NCBI RefSeq assembly: GCF_019977735.1 | Contig: NZ_AP025021.1 | Span: 29,645-93,644, forward strand | Direction of reading: 5' to 3' | Length of the DNA: 64,000 nucleotides | From: Calothrix sp. PCC 7716 | Lineage (GTDB): Bacteria > Cyanobacteriota > Cyanobacteriia > Cyanobacteriales > Nostocaceae | Shown here: positions 44,805-52,838 of the stretch, piece after piece | How positions within the stretch are numbered: the stretch's first letter is position 1 | How the letters are laid out: every line of letters begins with the position of its first letter | Made by a program: the position numbers and the translations under genes | Notes under the pieces: model-generated | The model's database searches: none | What the model was told of the DNA's origin: nothing | What the model saw: only the letters and a program-made list of their open reading frames with translations

Positions 44805-45353
44805 CTAACATCCTTCAATACAAGGTAAGGAGGTTGCTTGAGAATAATGTACCTCAAAAGGAATTGGTTCTCCACTTATTTGATTGAGTGTATTGTATAC
44901 TGCCTCTGCATTACCCCAAACAACATTACTATCAACGCGCGATGATACTTCAGTTTCAATAAACTTGCAATAAAAATCACCATCACGAGCAACAAAATAA
45001 CCGTATATGCGGCAAATAATTGGTCGTGCATCGTAAATAAGACAAGAACCAGAATCTTCGTCAAGATACGGGCAAATAATATGTGTGGGCATATTATTGG
45101 ACGCTATCTGCATCAAAAGTAAATTAATTTTTTTCTTTATCTCCGAGCGTACCGATATATCAAGTGCGGCAACAGCTTCATCAACACGCATCCACTCAAG
45201 ATGACTTAGCTCAGGAGGACTTGCTAGGTGGCGACAACAATGGTCACAACCTCGCTTGCACAACCACCAATCATTTTCATTACGAATCGCTTTGACTCGT
45301 AATTCAATACGCTCATCGAGAACTTGCAACTGTTGATAACTATCCTCGGACAT
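44805..45353 (-). CDS. YkgJ-family cysteine cluster protein
   Basis: The 182 aa protein has the cluster CKRGCDHCC near residues 28-36 and a second set CPYLDEDSGSCLIYDARPIIC near 92-112, the arrangement of YkgJ-type zinc- or iron-binding proteins. The exact role of the family is not established. It is the last minus-strand gene before the Hsp20 gene and is separated from the DarG remnant by about 75 bp. Confidence 0.85.
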   Translation of the reverse strand: MSEDSYQQLQVLDERIELRVKAIRNENDWWLCKRGCDHCCRHLASPPELSHLEWMRVDEAVAALDISVRSEIKKKINLLLMQIASNNMPTHIICPYLDEDSGSCLIYDARPIICRIYGYFVARDGDFYCKFIETEVSSRVDSNVVWGNAEAVYNTLNQISGEPIPFEVHYSQATSLPCIEGC

Positions 45354-45427
45354 AAATTCCCACTCAATTTTTACTATAAGCTTTAATACTCTCTTACCTG
45401 TGATTATTTTAATCTAAAAAATAAGAC

Positions 45428-46479
45428 TTACTTTATACACGCAGGAGTTAACCAATTCTGCTCATGTAAACGCTGCCAAGCAGAAGCGAATATGTTGAGG
45501 CGCCAATAGTTTACGTTTTCTTTCATTCCATTCATGTACCAAAGAAATAGCCTGTGTACTATCAACAGCAGGGTTAGTTTCCTTGGTCGCCACCCAATGG
45601 ACTGTTGCAAGTAACTCCATCCCATAAGGTGTCTCATAGCCAAATATTAAATTACCAACTCGCTCTAACTGTTGTTGCGCTTCGTCGGGTTCGTTATCCA
45701 AAAAAGCTTGTGCTGCATCTCTTGCTTCTGGCAATACATAAATTTCTGCACGGGGAGCTTTACTCGTACCATCACCATAACCACGAATATAATGTCCTTC
45801 CATATCTTTCAAAACATGGTTAAGGTTATGAGCATAGGGACCATATATATGTTTTACGTAAGGTAACTTCAATGGTTCCCCAGCTTCTTGTAAAAAGTAA
45901 GCAAGTTTTTGAATCTCTAACTTTGTCAACTCGTAACCTGGAATACCATAAAGTTCGAGCAACCGAATAAATAATGCACGCGCGTGCGTCATCTTGGGCT
46001 TTTTTTATATTAGATGCTACTGAGGCGCCTGATGGCTCGAAAATTATTACCGAAACATCTGGAAGTTGAGAAAAAGCTGATTCAATGAGTGGTTTAACAA
46101 CAGCCCAATCTAAACCACCATTTCCGCATCCAAGAGGTGGAATAGCAATTGATGTGATACCTAGTTGCTGTACTTTTTGGACTAAAGCTACCAACCCGCT
46201 TTGTATATCTTCTATTTTAGACTTGCCTTTCCAGTGGCGTTTGGTGGGAAAGTTGATAATGTACTTGGGATTGAATAAATTACCTGTTGGGAATATAAAC
46301 ATCCGTCCTGGTTGTACTTCACCCTTCTTACAAGCTTTTTCATAGGAACGGAAGTTTTCAGGATAGCGGAGTTTAAATTGCAAGGCGATACCTTTACCCA
46401 TAACACCAACGCAATTAACGGTGTTTACTAGGGCTTCAGCATTCTCTAAAAATAAATTGCCGATTTTAAACTTAATCAT
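45428..46479 (-). pseudogene. DarG-like macrodomain antitoxin gene with two frameshifts
   Basis: The ATG at 46479 lies six bases after GGAG and overlaps the PIN gene stop by eight bases. The macrodomain (about 1-155: NTVNCVGVMGKGIALQFK, PPLGCGNGGLDW) is intact. It should continue into the DarG C-terminal domain, but an A7 run at 46000-46006 shifts the frame; removing one A restores IKKPKMTHARALFIRLLELYG. The second domain (KLAYFLQEAGEP, YGMELLATVHWV) then shifts again near 45490, after which the family ending AWQRLHEQNWL appears in another frame. DarG removes ADP-ribose from DNA and inhibits the toxin DarT. No darT is present. Confidence 0.8.
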
Positions 46480-47635
46480 AATCATCTCCAGACATCCAAT
46501 CCGGCTCAATATAACCAAAATCAATTGTTTCTTTCGTTGTTATTACTTCAACTTCATCTACTTCTATATTGTTGTCAAATCTGCCTGTCTCATCTACTAA
46601 TGTTACCAACACATCAACATCTAAAGTTACTTTCTTATCTAGATTAGCAGCCCCCATTCCAATATACTCTTTGTCTATAGAATCCCAAGTCATAAAATAA
46701 AAACCACATTCAATACGAACTTCGACCTTTAACTCAGCCTCAACAACTAAACTGTCTTTGTCATAATTTATAGGTCTAAAAATTATATCAGGATTTTCAA
46801 TAATATTAAATTCAAATTTTTCATAGTCTATGTCAATTACTTCATCTTCATACTGATAAGAAGATTCGGCTTCTATATATAAATCAAATTCGCAAACTCT
46901 AGCTTGTAATGTAGCTGCAATTGCTTTTTTTATAAAAGAAAGATTACTTTCTCTATACTTTTGCGATAATTGCTTACATATTTCATGAGGTTCTATTGGT
47001 AATTGAAATAGTTCAAATGCTTTTGAAAAATCATCAAAAAAAATAAGATTCTCGCATTGTTCACAGTATTGCTTCCAATCGTTATCTTTTGAAATTACTA
47101 AAACTTTAGTCATATTTTCCTCAGCCCATGACTCTAAAGACATTAGAGCCATAGCATCAGGAAACTCACTTTTTTTGTCTCCTGCCTTTGCAAATGGTGG
47201 TTTAGATTGAAAATATTTTTCTAAAAGTTTACCAGCTTCTACATAATCTTGGACTTCAACTATTTCTACAGGTGTTATTTTGATAAATTTATCTAAACGC
47301 TCAGAAGCTATTACTTTAGGTTCTTTCCCTTTGAAAATAGAGGCTTTTATATTATTAATATTTTCTTCTTCAAGTTGACAATAGTTTTTTGCATTTTTTA
47401 AAGCTTTTTCAACTTCTACATATGTATTTTTTATTTTTTCTTCTATGTGACGAAGAATTTCATTTTTAACAACTTCAGAAAGAATGACTTCTATCGGACT
47501 ATCGCTAAATTGTTCTAGCTGTTTGAGAAGACCCGATTCAAGCCTTAAACCTTGAGCATCAAAAACAGATGTATCTATAGTGATGGCTCCGATTTCCTCT
47601 TTTTCAATAAGTTCTTTAATATTATCAAGTTTCAT
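46472..47635 (-). CDS. PIN-like nuclease domain protein (DUF4935-like)
   Basis: I start at the ATG at 47635, giving 387 aa. The N-terminal third looks like a PIN fold: Asp in AITIDTSVFDAQ, Glu in SEVVKNEI, Asp in EFPDAMALMSLESW, and Asp pair in VISKDNDW. The C-terminal half is beta-rich and acidic, without a known family. It overlaps the DarG-like gene by 8 bp, so the two were co-translated. In normal darTG loci the upstream gene is darT; here a PIN protein occupies that place. It may be a toxin whose partner has decayed, or the pairing may be secondary. Confidence 0.65.
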   Translation of the reverse strand: MKLDNIKELIEKEEIGAITIDTSVFDAQGLRLESGLLKQLEQFSDSPIEVILSEVVKNEILRHIEEKIKNTYVEVEKALKNAKNYCQLEEENINNIKASIFKGKEPKVIASERLDKFIKITPVEIVEVQDYVEAGKLLEKYFQSKPPFAKAGDKKSEFPDAMALMSLESWAEENMTKVLVISKDNDWKQYCEQCENLIFFDDFSKAFELFQLPIEPHEICKQLSQKYRESNLSFIKKAIAATLQARVCEFDLYIEAESSYQYEDEVIDIDYEKFEFNIIENPDIIFRPINYDKDSLVVEAELKVEVRIECGFYFMTWDSIDKEYIGMGAANLDKKVTLDVDVLVTLVDETGRFDNNIEVDEVEVITTKETIDFGYIEPDWMSGDDYD

Positions 47636-47896
47636 AGTTAAGGAAGATTTAAAAAAAGAAAAATATTTTGTAAGCAAATATAGAGAGTTTTGACCCCAAA
47701 CTTATTTTTACACGCCCAACATTATTGACTCTTTTCCAAATAAACTTTCACATCTACAAAAATACTAGTACTTGAACTCAGCAAAACCTGAGACAAATAG
47801 TGGTGATGCACTTCAATTTTTGAACTGAGTCCAAAAATTGAAGACGCTATACAGACATTTCTGTAGCCAAGTGATACTTATATTATTTTAGCCATA

Positions 47897-48136
47897 TCAT
47901 TCAACAACTTTTACCGTGTAGCCTTTGCTACATTTTTGTACTAATATCCATGTTTTGGCTTCTGGCTCCAAGGCAGGCATGATGCGGAAGTTAAAAACAT
48001 CTGCCCAAGTTTCTACACCATAGTTGTTGGCAAACTCATACTCAAGTTCTTTAAATCGTGACCAGTCGCGGTCACTAATTGCGTTAAACATGGGAATTAC
48101 CGTACTTAGCGGTATAACAGCGGCTGTTTCAGTCAT
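47897..48136 (-). CDS. Small hypothetical protein, 79 aa
   Basis: The frame overlaps the end of the 71 aa gene upstream by 8 bp, so the two form a coupled pair. Residues suggest a compact alpha/beta fold (VIPMFNAISDRDWSRFKELEYEF). No known family. The pair is divergent from the pPIWI_RE operon and could be regulatory or simply a plasmid accessory pair. Confidence 0.5.
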   Translation of the reverse strand: MTETAAVIPLSTVIPMFNAISDRDWSRFKELEYEFANNYGVETWADVFNFRIMPALEPEAKTWILVQKCSKGYTVKVVE

Positions 48137-48344
48137 CTAAATAACCCTCAAAAATACAGACTATTGGTAAAAGGCTATCTTCTTCTGTGTCTATTATCTC
48201 TATTAATCGCTTACCTGTGTTCCTCGCGATTCGCTTGCAATACTCCTCGGATGCAGCTATCGACCAATCTCTTTTTTCCGTTACTGGGTCAAATTTACCT
48301 TTGGAACGCTTTATTCCGTCCGAACGCTCGTTGTTTTCAGTCAT
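48129..48344 (-). CDS. Small hypothetical protein, 71 aa
   Basis: I start at the ATG at 48344, which follows a GGGGGAG box, not at the ATG four codons earlier. The polar N-terminus (MTENNERSDGIKRSKGKF) is followed by a helix and two strands (LIEIIDTEEDSLLPIVCIFEG). It overlaps the 79 aa gene and lies 148 bp from the start of the pPIWI_RE operon on the opposite strand. Unknown function. Confidence 0.5.
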   Translation of the reverse strand: MTENNERSDGIKRSKGKFDPVTEKRDWSIAASEEYCKRIARNTGKRLIEIIDTEEDSLLPIVCIFEGYLDD

Positions 48345-48492
48345 GCACTCCCCCAATAAATTACAGGTTTTAGGATACAGCCTCGGATGGCGCCACCACA
48401 GTTTACATTTATAAAAATTTATATTTTTGTGTGTTTAACTCATCAAATATTAGTTACTATAGTAAAAATTATAATTTTTAGGATAGTAACTT

Positions 48493-49653
48493 GTGGTCAA
48501 AGTCGATACGCCCACACTAGAGCAAATTTCTGCGGGTCTAATCAGAGTTAAGGCGAAACAAAAACCCCTTTACCCTTACCCTCCTGACTTGCAGATGGGT
48601 TACGACAAGGTGGTTCTAGCATTTTTAATGAGTGGGAAACCGGAGAAGGCGCCAGCTAGTGTTCCGGAGTTTTACGAACTTTGCGAGCAACCCTTGTCTG
48701 AGTGGGGGGTGGAAATTGACGACGAGATAGACAGTGACGAATCTCTGCTTTTTTTTAACGAACCCACAGAGTTAGCAATTGAGTTAGCGGAAGCTTTCGG
48801 TGGTAGTTTACTGAGTCAAGAGCAGGGTAAAATTGCCACTAAGTTACTGCAACACTGTCACTCGCATCCACAAGGGGTGCAAATTTATACAAATTTCCGA
48901 AGGTTTATTGTTGAGCATCCTGTGCTATCAAACCAAGAGTTTGTAGAAGCTAAAGGGAATTTTGGACTCGGCGTTGGCTTGTCGGATTTACTAGATGAAT
49001 GTTACGAACCAATACCGAGTTGCTACGAGTTAGAGGGAAATTTTTATGCTTGTCCATACTGCTATGCGCTCGCAGGAATAGATGCCCAAAAGCAGGTAAT
49101 TGCAAATTCTAGCTGTAACCGCTGTCCACCTGGACGCAGGTTAAAGCGTAAAATAAAACTACCAGATAACTGTTTAAAATTGAAGCGTAGTATCGAGCGC
49201 TTTTGGTTTTACCCAGGACGCGCGGAAATTCAGCTATACCAAAAGTTAGTAGATATAGGGTTAGATGTTGAGCTTTACCCAGAGCGCGACAGCTATGATA
49301 TAAAAATCAAATTTAATGATGGTGAGGTATGGGCACTCGATTTAAAAGATTATTCAAACCCTTATCTATTAGTGAGGAATTTGGGTGATGAACCAATACC
49401 TAGCGAACCCGAATGGAATGTTGCGTATATTGTTATTCCTGCAGAACGTAAAAAAGACCGTCCTGCTTATCTTAAAGAGCTTAAATCAAAATGGCGATGG
49501 GAGAATGTTAAACCCATCTTCGATGATGCAGTTTTTGCACTAGCTAAAAAGAAGGCGGGTTTAGCTCAAGATTATTCGGAGGATAGTGAGGAGTTAAATA
49601 AGGAGACTACACAAAACAAAAGTCCCACCAAAAAGAAAGGTAAAAAGACATGA
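48493..49653 (+). CDS. pPIWI_RE system restriction-endonuclease-fold protein
   Basis: The start is GTG at 48493 with AGGA nine bases upstream. The 386 aa protein has a helical N-terminus, a zinc ribbon near 195-225 (CPYCYALAG, then CNRCPPGRR), and a PD-(D/E)xK-type domain near 240-300 (FYPGRAEIQLYQKL, YDIKIKF, WALDLKDYSNP, the last giving D-x-K). This is the nuclease of the three-gene pPIWI_RE module predicted by Burroughs, Iyer and Aravind (2013). A lysine-rich tail ends the protein. It overlaps the helicase gene by four bases (ATGA), and the helicase overlaps the PIWI gene, so the three products are made together. Confidence 0.8.
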   Translation: MVKVDTPTLEQISAGLIRVKAKQKPLYPYPPDLQMGYDKVVLAFLMSGKPEKAPASVPEFYELCEQPLSEWGVEIDDEIDSDESLLFFNEPTELAIELAEAFGGSLLSQEQGKIATKLLQHCHSHPQGVQIYTNFRRFIVEHPVLSNQEFVEAKGNFGLGVGLSDLLDECYEPIPSCYELEGNFYACPYCYALAGIDAQKQVIANSSCNRCPPGRRLKRKIKLPDNCLKLKRSIERFWFYPGRAEIQLYQKLVDIGLDVELYPERDSYDIKIKFNDGEVWALDLKDYSNPYLLVRNLGDEPIPSEPEWNVAYIVIPAERKKDRPAYLKELKSKWRWENVKPIFDDAVFALAKKKAGLAQDYSEDSEELNKETTQNKSPTKKKGKKT

Positions 49654-52600
49654 GAGAAACAAGGTCTTGGCGCCAGAAAGCAGCACAATCATTTCAAAAA
49701 ACAGATTTACATAAAGACCAAATTGAAGCATTGCTCGATTTGGAGTTATGTCTATTTGCTGTTGAAAAGTTAGGTATTCAAACAGAAATTGAAACAGCAA
49801 TATCTGTATGGCTGCTTATATCCAATCGATTTTACCTATTCCCACGACTAGCTTCGTTAATCCAATCTGAAGGAAAAAGAACATTATTTAATCTCAGACA
49901 GCTAGTACCATATTTAACAAACGAAGATGCCACCGAACGATTAATAAAAATATACAATCAAATACCCTCAAAGTACCGAGCATACGATGTAGATAACAAA
50001 ACTTATCGGTTCTCTCAAAAATCCATGCCTTCAATATGGGGCAACCGTTTTGAACGTTTTGAAGAATTACTTAGTAACAAACTAAAGTATCGTCAACGTA
50101 CAGTTAAATATGCCTCACCAGGTAAGGAATATAGCTTTAAATCAGGGGAAAAAACCTACAGTGTAATACTTCCAAAAGAGTTACCTACATATCAAGGAAG
50201 AGTCATATCGGTACACCGCGATAACAACAAAGCTATTTCTATCACCAAACAGGAAATGGAAGAAGCAGCCAATATTTTAGATGAACGCTGCAAACAAGAC
50301 CATATACGGCGCCTGCAAAACATCATCATTGAGCATTTTCAAGGAATGGGTTATGTAGAAATCAACACAATTGTATTCGATAAAGTTAAAAACCTAGTTG
50401 GACTATTAAACGCAGGTAAATCAACTTTAATTGAAATACTGACCGTAGCGTTGGCAAATAAAAAACACCGAGTTGGCATCGTTTTTAACGAAGTTGTAAC
50501 TTGTTTAAGAATGGCAAGTTTACTTAAACAAGTTGGTTTACGAGTATCTGTAGTAGTTGGTCAAAGAAGTCGAGGTACTCACCTTGAAAACTGGCAAGGT
50601 GTAAACGGTGGACTAGATGGTTTTACCCACCTATCAACAGCTTGCCCCTTAAGTCAATACTTTCAACCCGAAAATCCTCCTTCCCCTCCATGCTTTGATT
50701 TGAGAGAAGTAAAAGACGACAGTGAGGATGATGATAGTGAAGATGACAATAAAGGAAGTGGTTTAAAAGTTTGTCCCCTGATAGGTAAATGTCCAAGACA
50801 TCACGATGCAAACGAACTCGCAGATTCAGATGTCATTTTAACTACAGTAGCAGCAGCCATATTTACTCGTCCATTACCCCATGTCAGTCCGCAGTCAATT
50901 ACCTACTACGAATTAATGTACCGCACTTGCGATGTTGTATTTTTCGATGAATGTGACAAAGTACAATCTAACCTCGACTCAACATTTTTACCTGCGATTA
51001 AACTAATCGAAAAAGGTAGTAGTGGATTTCTCGACCAAATAGTAACATGGACACGAACAACCAAACTGCGTAATTCGAGAAATGACTTACGGAAACTTAC
51101 TTTTGGGCAATTTAATCATGCGCTGCAAAATGCTGATTCGCTTGTTGATAATATCTGTACGCAATTACAATTATCGCCCGACGAATCCGAGTGGCTAGCA
51201 GATAAATTCTTTACTTGTTCATCGCTTGCAAGGGACTTTGTATTACAAATTGCCAAGGCTGAAGGCATAGATACTGACTCCGAGACTTTCATTATAGAAA
51301 AAAGCCCTGTATATGAGGAGTTATCTAGATTCTTACAAGGCGCCTGGAAAGAGTCTTGGCTTGCTGAGTATGCAATGAGACTCAATCATGAAAACTACCA
51401 GGAACAACAAGAAACAATTACCAAGATACAAAACGAACTTACTAAAAAAGGTTGGTTAAAAGCAATTAGCGATAAATGGGGATTTTGCTGTAGGTTCGCA
51501 TTATTCCTCAAATTAGTCCTGTTCGTATCGTATTTTCAAGAATCAATCAAAAACGCATACGCGCTCGAACAACAAGTAGAAGGCGCCGACGAAATAGTCT
51601 TCTTCAACCGCATTCCACGAGATTTTTACGGTCTAATACCAGGATTAGCCTCCGGCTTAGTTTGCGGATTCAAACTTGAACAATACCAAAACCAATTAAC
51701 ACTTTGGTACTTCCAAGCACTCGGACAAGGACGTTGGCTGTTAGAAAACTTCTCCAATATATTCGCAGACGAAGGAACACAAGGAGCGCACGCTTTATTA
51801 CTTAGCGGTACAAGTTGGGCAGGTCAAAGTCCCCTCTATCACGTAAACAAAGAAGTAGATTACTTGCTGCGTCCAAGAATTAAAGAAGCTGTAGAAAGCA
51901 TTTCAGAGAGTAGTTTTCACTTCACAGAGTGTTATTACCCTGACGGTAAACCTGTACGAGTTTCTGGAGCAACAAACAAAGAAGAAGCACTGTTACAAAT
52001 AGTGCGCTCGCTGCTTCGTTCAACCGATACCATGCAACGAGACTTTGACGCATTACCTGAAGGTAGAAAGCGTTTAATTTGGTACGTCAACAGTTATGAG
52101 CAAGTAGACTTGGTTTACGAAGCCATTAACAGTATTGATACAAGCTCATACTGGAAAGACCGAGTAGGAAAATTAACATCGCGTTCTCCACTTGAAGATA
52201 TAGATGAATCCTTAATTCCTCGCAGTAACGTAGAGAATTTTGCAGACACAAAACTAGCAATTTTACTAGCACCAATAGCCGCAATTGGAAGAGGTAAAAA
52301 CATTTTAAACTCAGAAGGGTTAAGCGCATTTGGTGGAGCATACTTTTTAGTCCGTCCACATCCGGCGCCCGATGACCTTGAATATAAATTTCGACTTGCA
52401 TTATGGAGAGAAAGAAAAGCCATAGCATCTGAAAGAGAAGGCGACTTTATTGAAGTTTGTAACGCTTGGAAAAGCGAAGGTTATGGTATATTTCTTAAAA
52501 GTCTTGATACCGAACTACGCTACTCCTACAAAGGACTATCCAAAGAAGTACGCGAAGGACTAATTTGGAGTTTAATGGTATTGACCTGGCAAGCAATAGC

Positions 52601-52838
52601 TAGAACAATACGCGGCAACCAACCAACTTTAATTCGCTTTATCGATGCAGCATGGGCGCCTAACCTAGCCCTAAAAAAACCAGAAACCGAACAAGATTCC
52701 CTACTCAAAGGATTTAAATACGTTCTACAACCCTACTTTAGCAAAACCAGGACAGGCTTTGACGCGCACGACATCGCCTTAGTGCGCTCACTTTACGAAC
52801 CTTTCTACCGCGCATTGGAGAAAATAAATGGTATATAA
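49650..52838 (+). CDS. pPIWI_RE system DinG-like helicase with Fe-S cysteines
   Basis: The 1062 aa protein has an N-terminal region (about 1-220) of unknown fold, then a helicase. Walker A is GLLNAGKST near 253. Four cysteines (TACPLSQYF, PPCFDL, VCPLIGKCPRH) lie between the Walker motifs, as in XPD/DinG enzymes that bind a 4Fe-4S cluster. The DEAD/H-type box is FFDECDKV near 432. A C-terminal domain carries LLAPIAAIGRG and QAIARTIRG, matching motifs V and VI. In the pPIWI_RE module this helicase is expected to unwind nucleic acid for the PIWI protein. An acidic loop (DDSEDDDSEDD) lies in the cysteine region. It overlaps both neighbours. Confidence 0.82.
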   Translation: MRETRSWRQKAAQSFQKTDLHKDQIEALLDLELCLFAVEKLGIQTEIETAISVWLLISNRFYLFPRLASLIQSEGKRTLFNLRQLVPYLTNEDATERLIKIYNQIPSKYRAYDVDNKTYRFSQKSMPSIWGNRFERFEELLSNKLKYRQRTVKYASPGKEYSFKSGEKTYSVILPKELPTYQGRVISVHRDNNKAISITKQEMEEAANILDERCKQDHIRRLQNIIIEHFQGMGYVEINTIVFDKVKNLVGLLNAGKSTLIEILTVALANKKHRVGIVFNEVVTCLRMASLLKQVGLRVSVVVGQRSRGTHLENWQGVNGGLDGFTHLSTACPLSQYFQPENPPSPPCFDLREVKDDSEDDDSEDDNKGSGLKVCPLIGKCPRHHDANELADSDVILTTVAAAIFTRPLPHVSPQSITYYELMYRTCDVVFFDECDKVQSNLDSTFLPAIKLIEKGSSGFLDQIVTWTRTTKLRNSRNDLRKLTFGQFNHALQNADSLVDNICTQLQLSPDESEWLADKFFTCSSLARDFVLQIAKAEGIDTDSETFIIEKSPVYEELSRFLQGAWKESWLAEYAMRLNHENYQEQQETITKIQNELTKKGWLKAISDKWGFCCRFALFLKLVLFVSYFQESIKNAYALEQQVEGADEIVFFNRIPRDFYGLIPGLASGLVCGFKLEQYQNQLTLWYFQALGQGRWLLENFSNIFADEGTQGAHALLLSGTSWAGQSPLYHVNKEVDYLLRPRIKEAVESISESSFHFTECYYPDGKPVRVSGATNKEEALLQIVRSLLRSTDTMQRDFDALPEGRKRLIWYVNSYEQVDLVYEAINSIDTSSYWKDRVGKLTSRSPLEDIDESLIPRSNVENFADTKLAILLAPIAAIGRGKNILNSEGLSAFGGAYFLVRPHPAPDDLEYKFRLALWRERKAIASEREGDFIEVCNAWKSEGYGIFLKSLDTELRYSYKGLSKEVREGLIWSLMVLTWQAIARTIRGNQPTLIRFIDAAWAPNLALKKPETEQDSLLKGFKYVLQPYFSKTRTGFDAHDIALVRSLYEPFYRALEKINGI

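Noticed and set aside
45990..46010. Programmed frameshift at the A7 run in the DarG-like gene
   Set aside because: The frames need a +1 change, not the -1 change that an A AAA AAG site gives, no stem follows, and a second unrelated frameshift lies downstream. Decay is the better explanation.
52115..52428. Two antisense frames of about 100 codons under the helicase gene
   Set aside because: They lie opposite well-supported helicase motifs, and show no ribosome site or domain.
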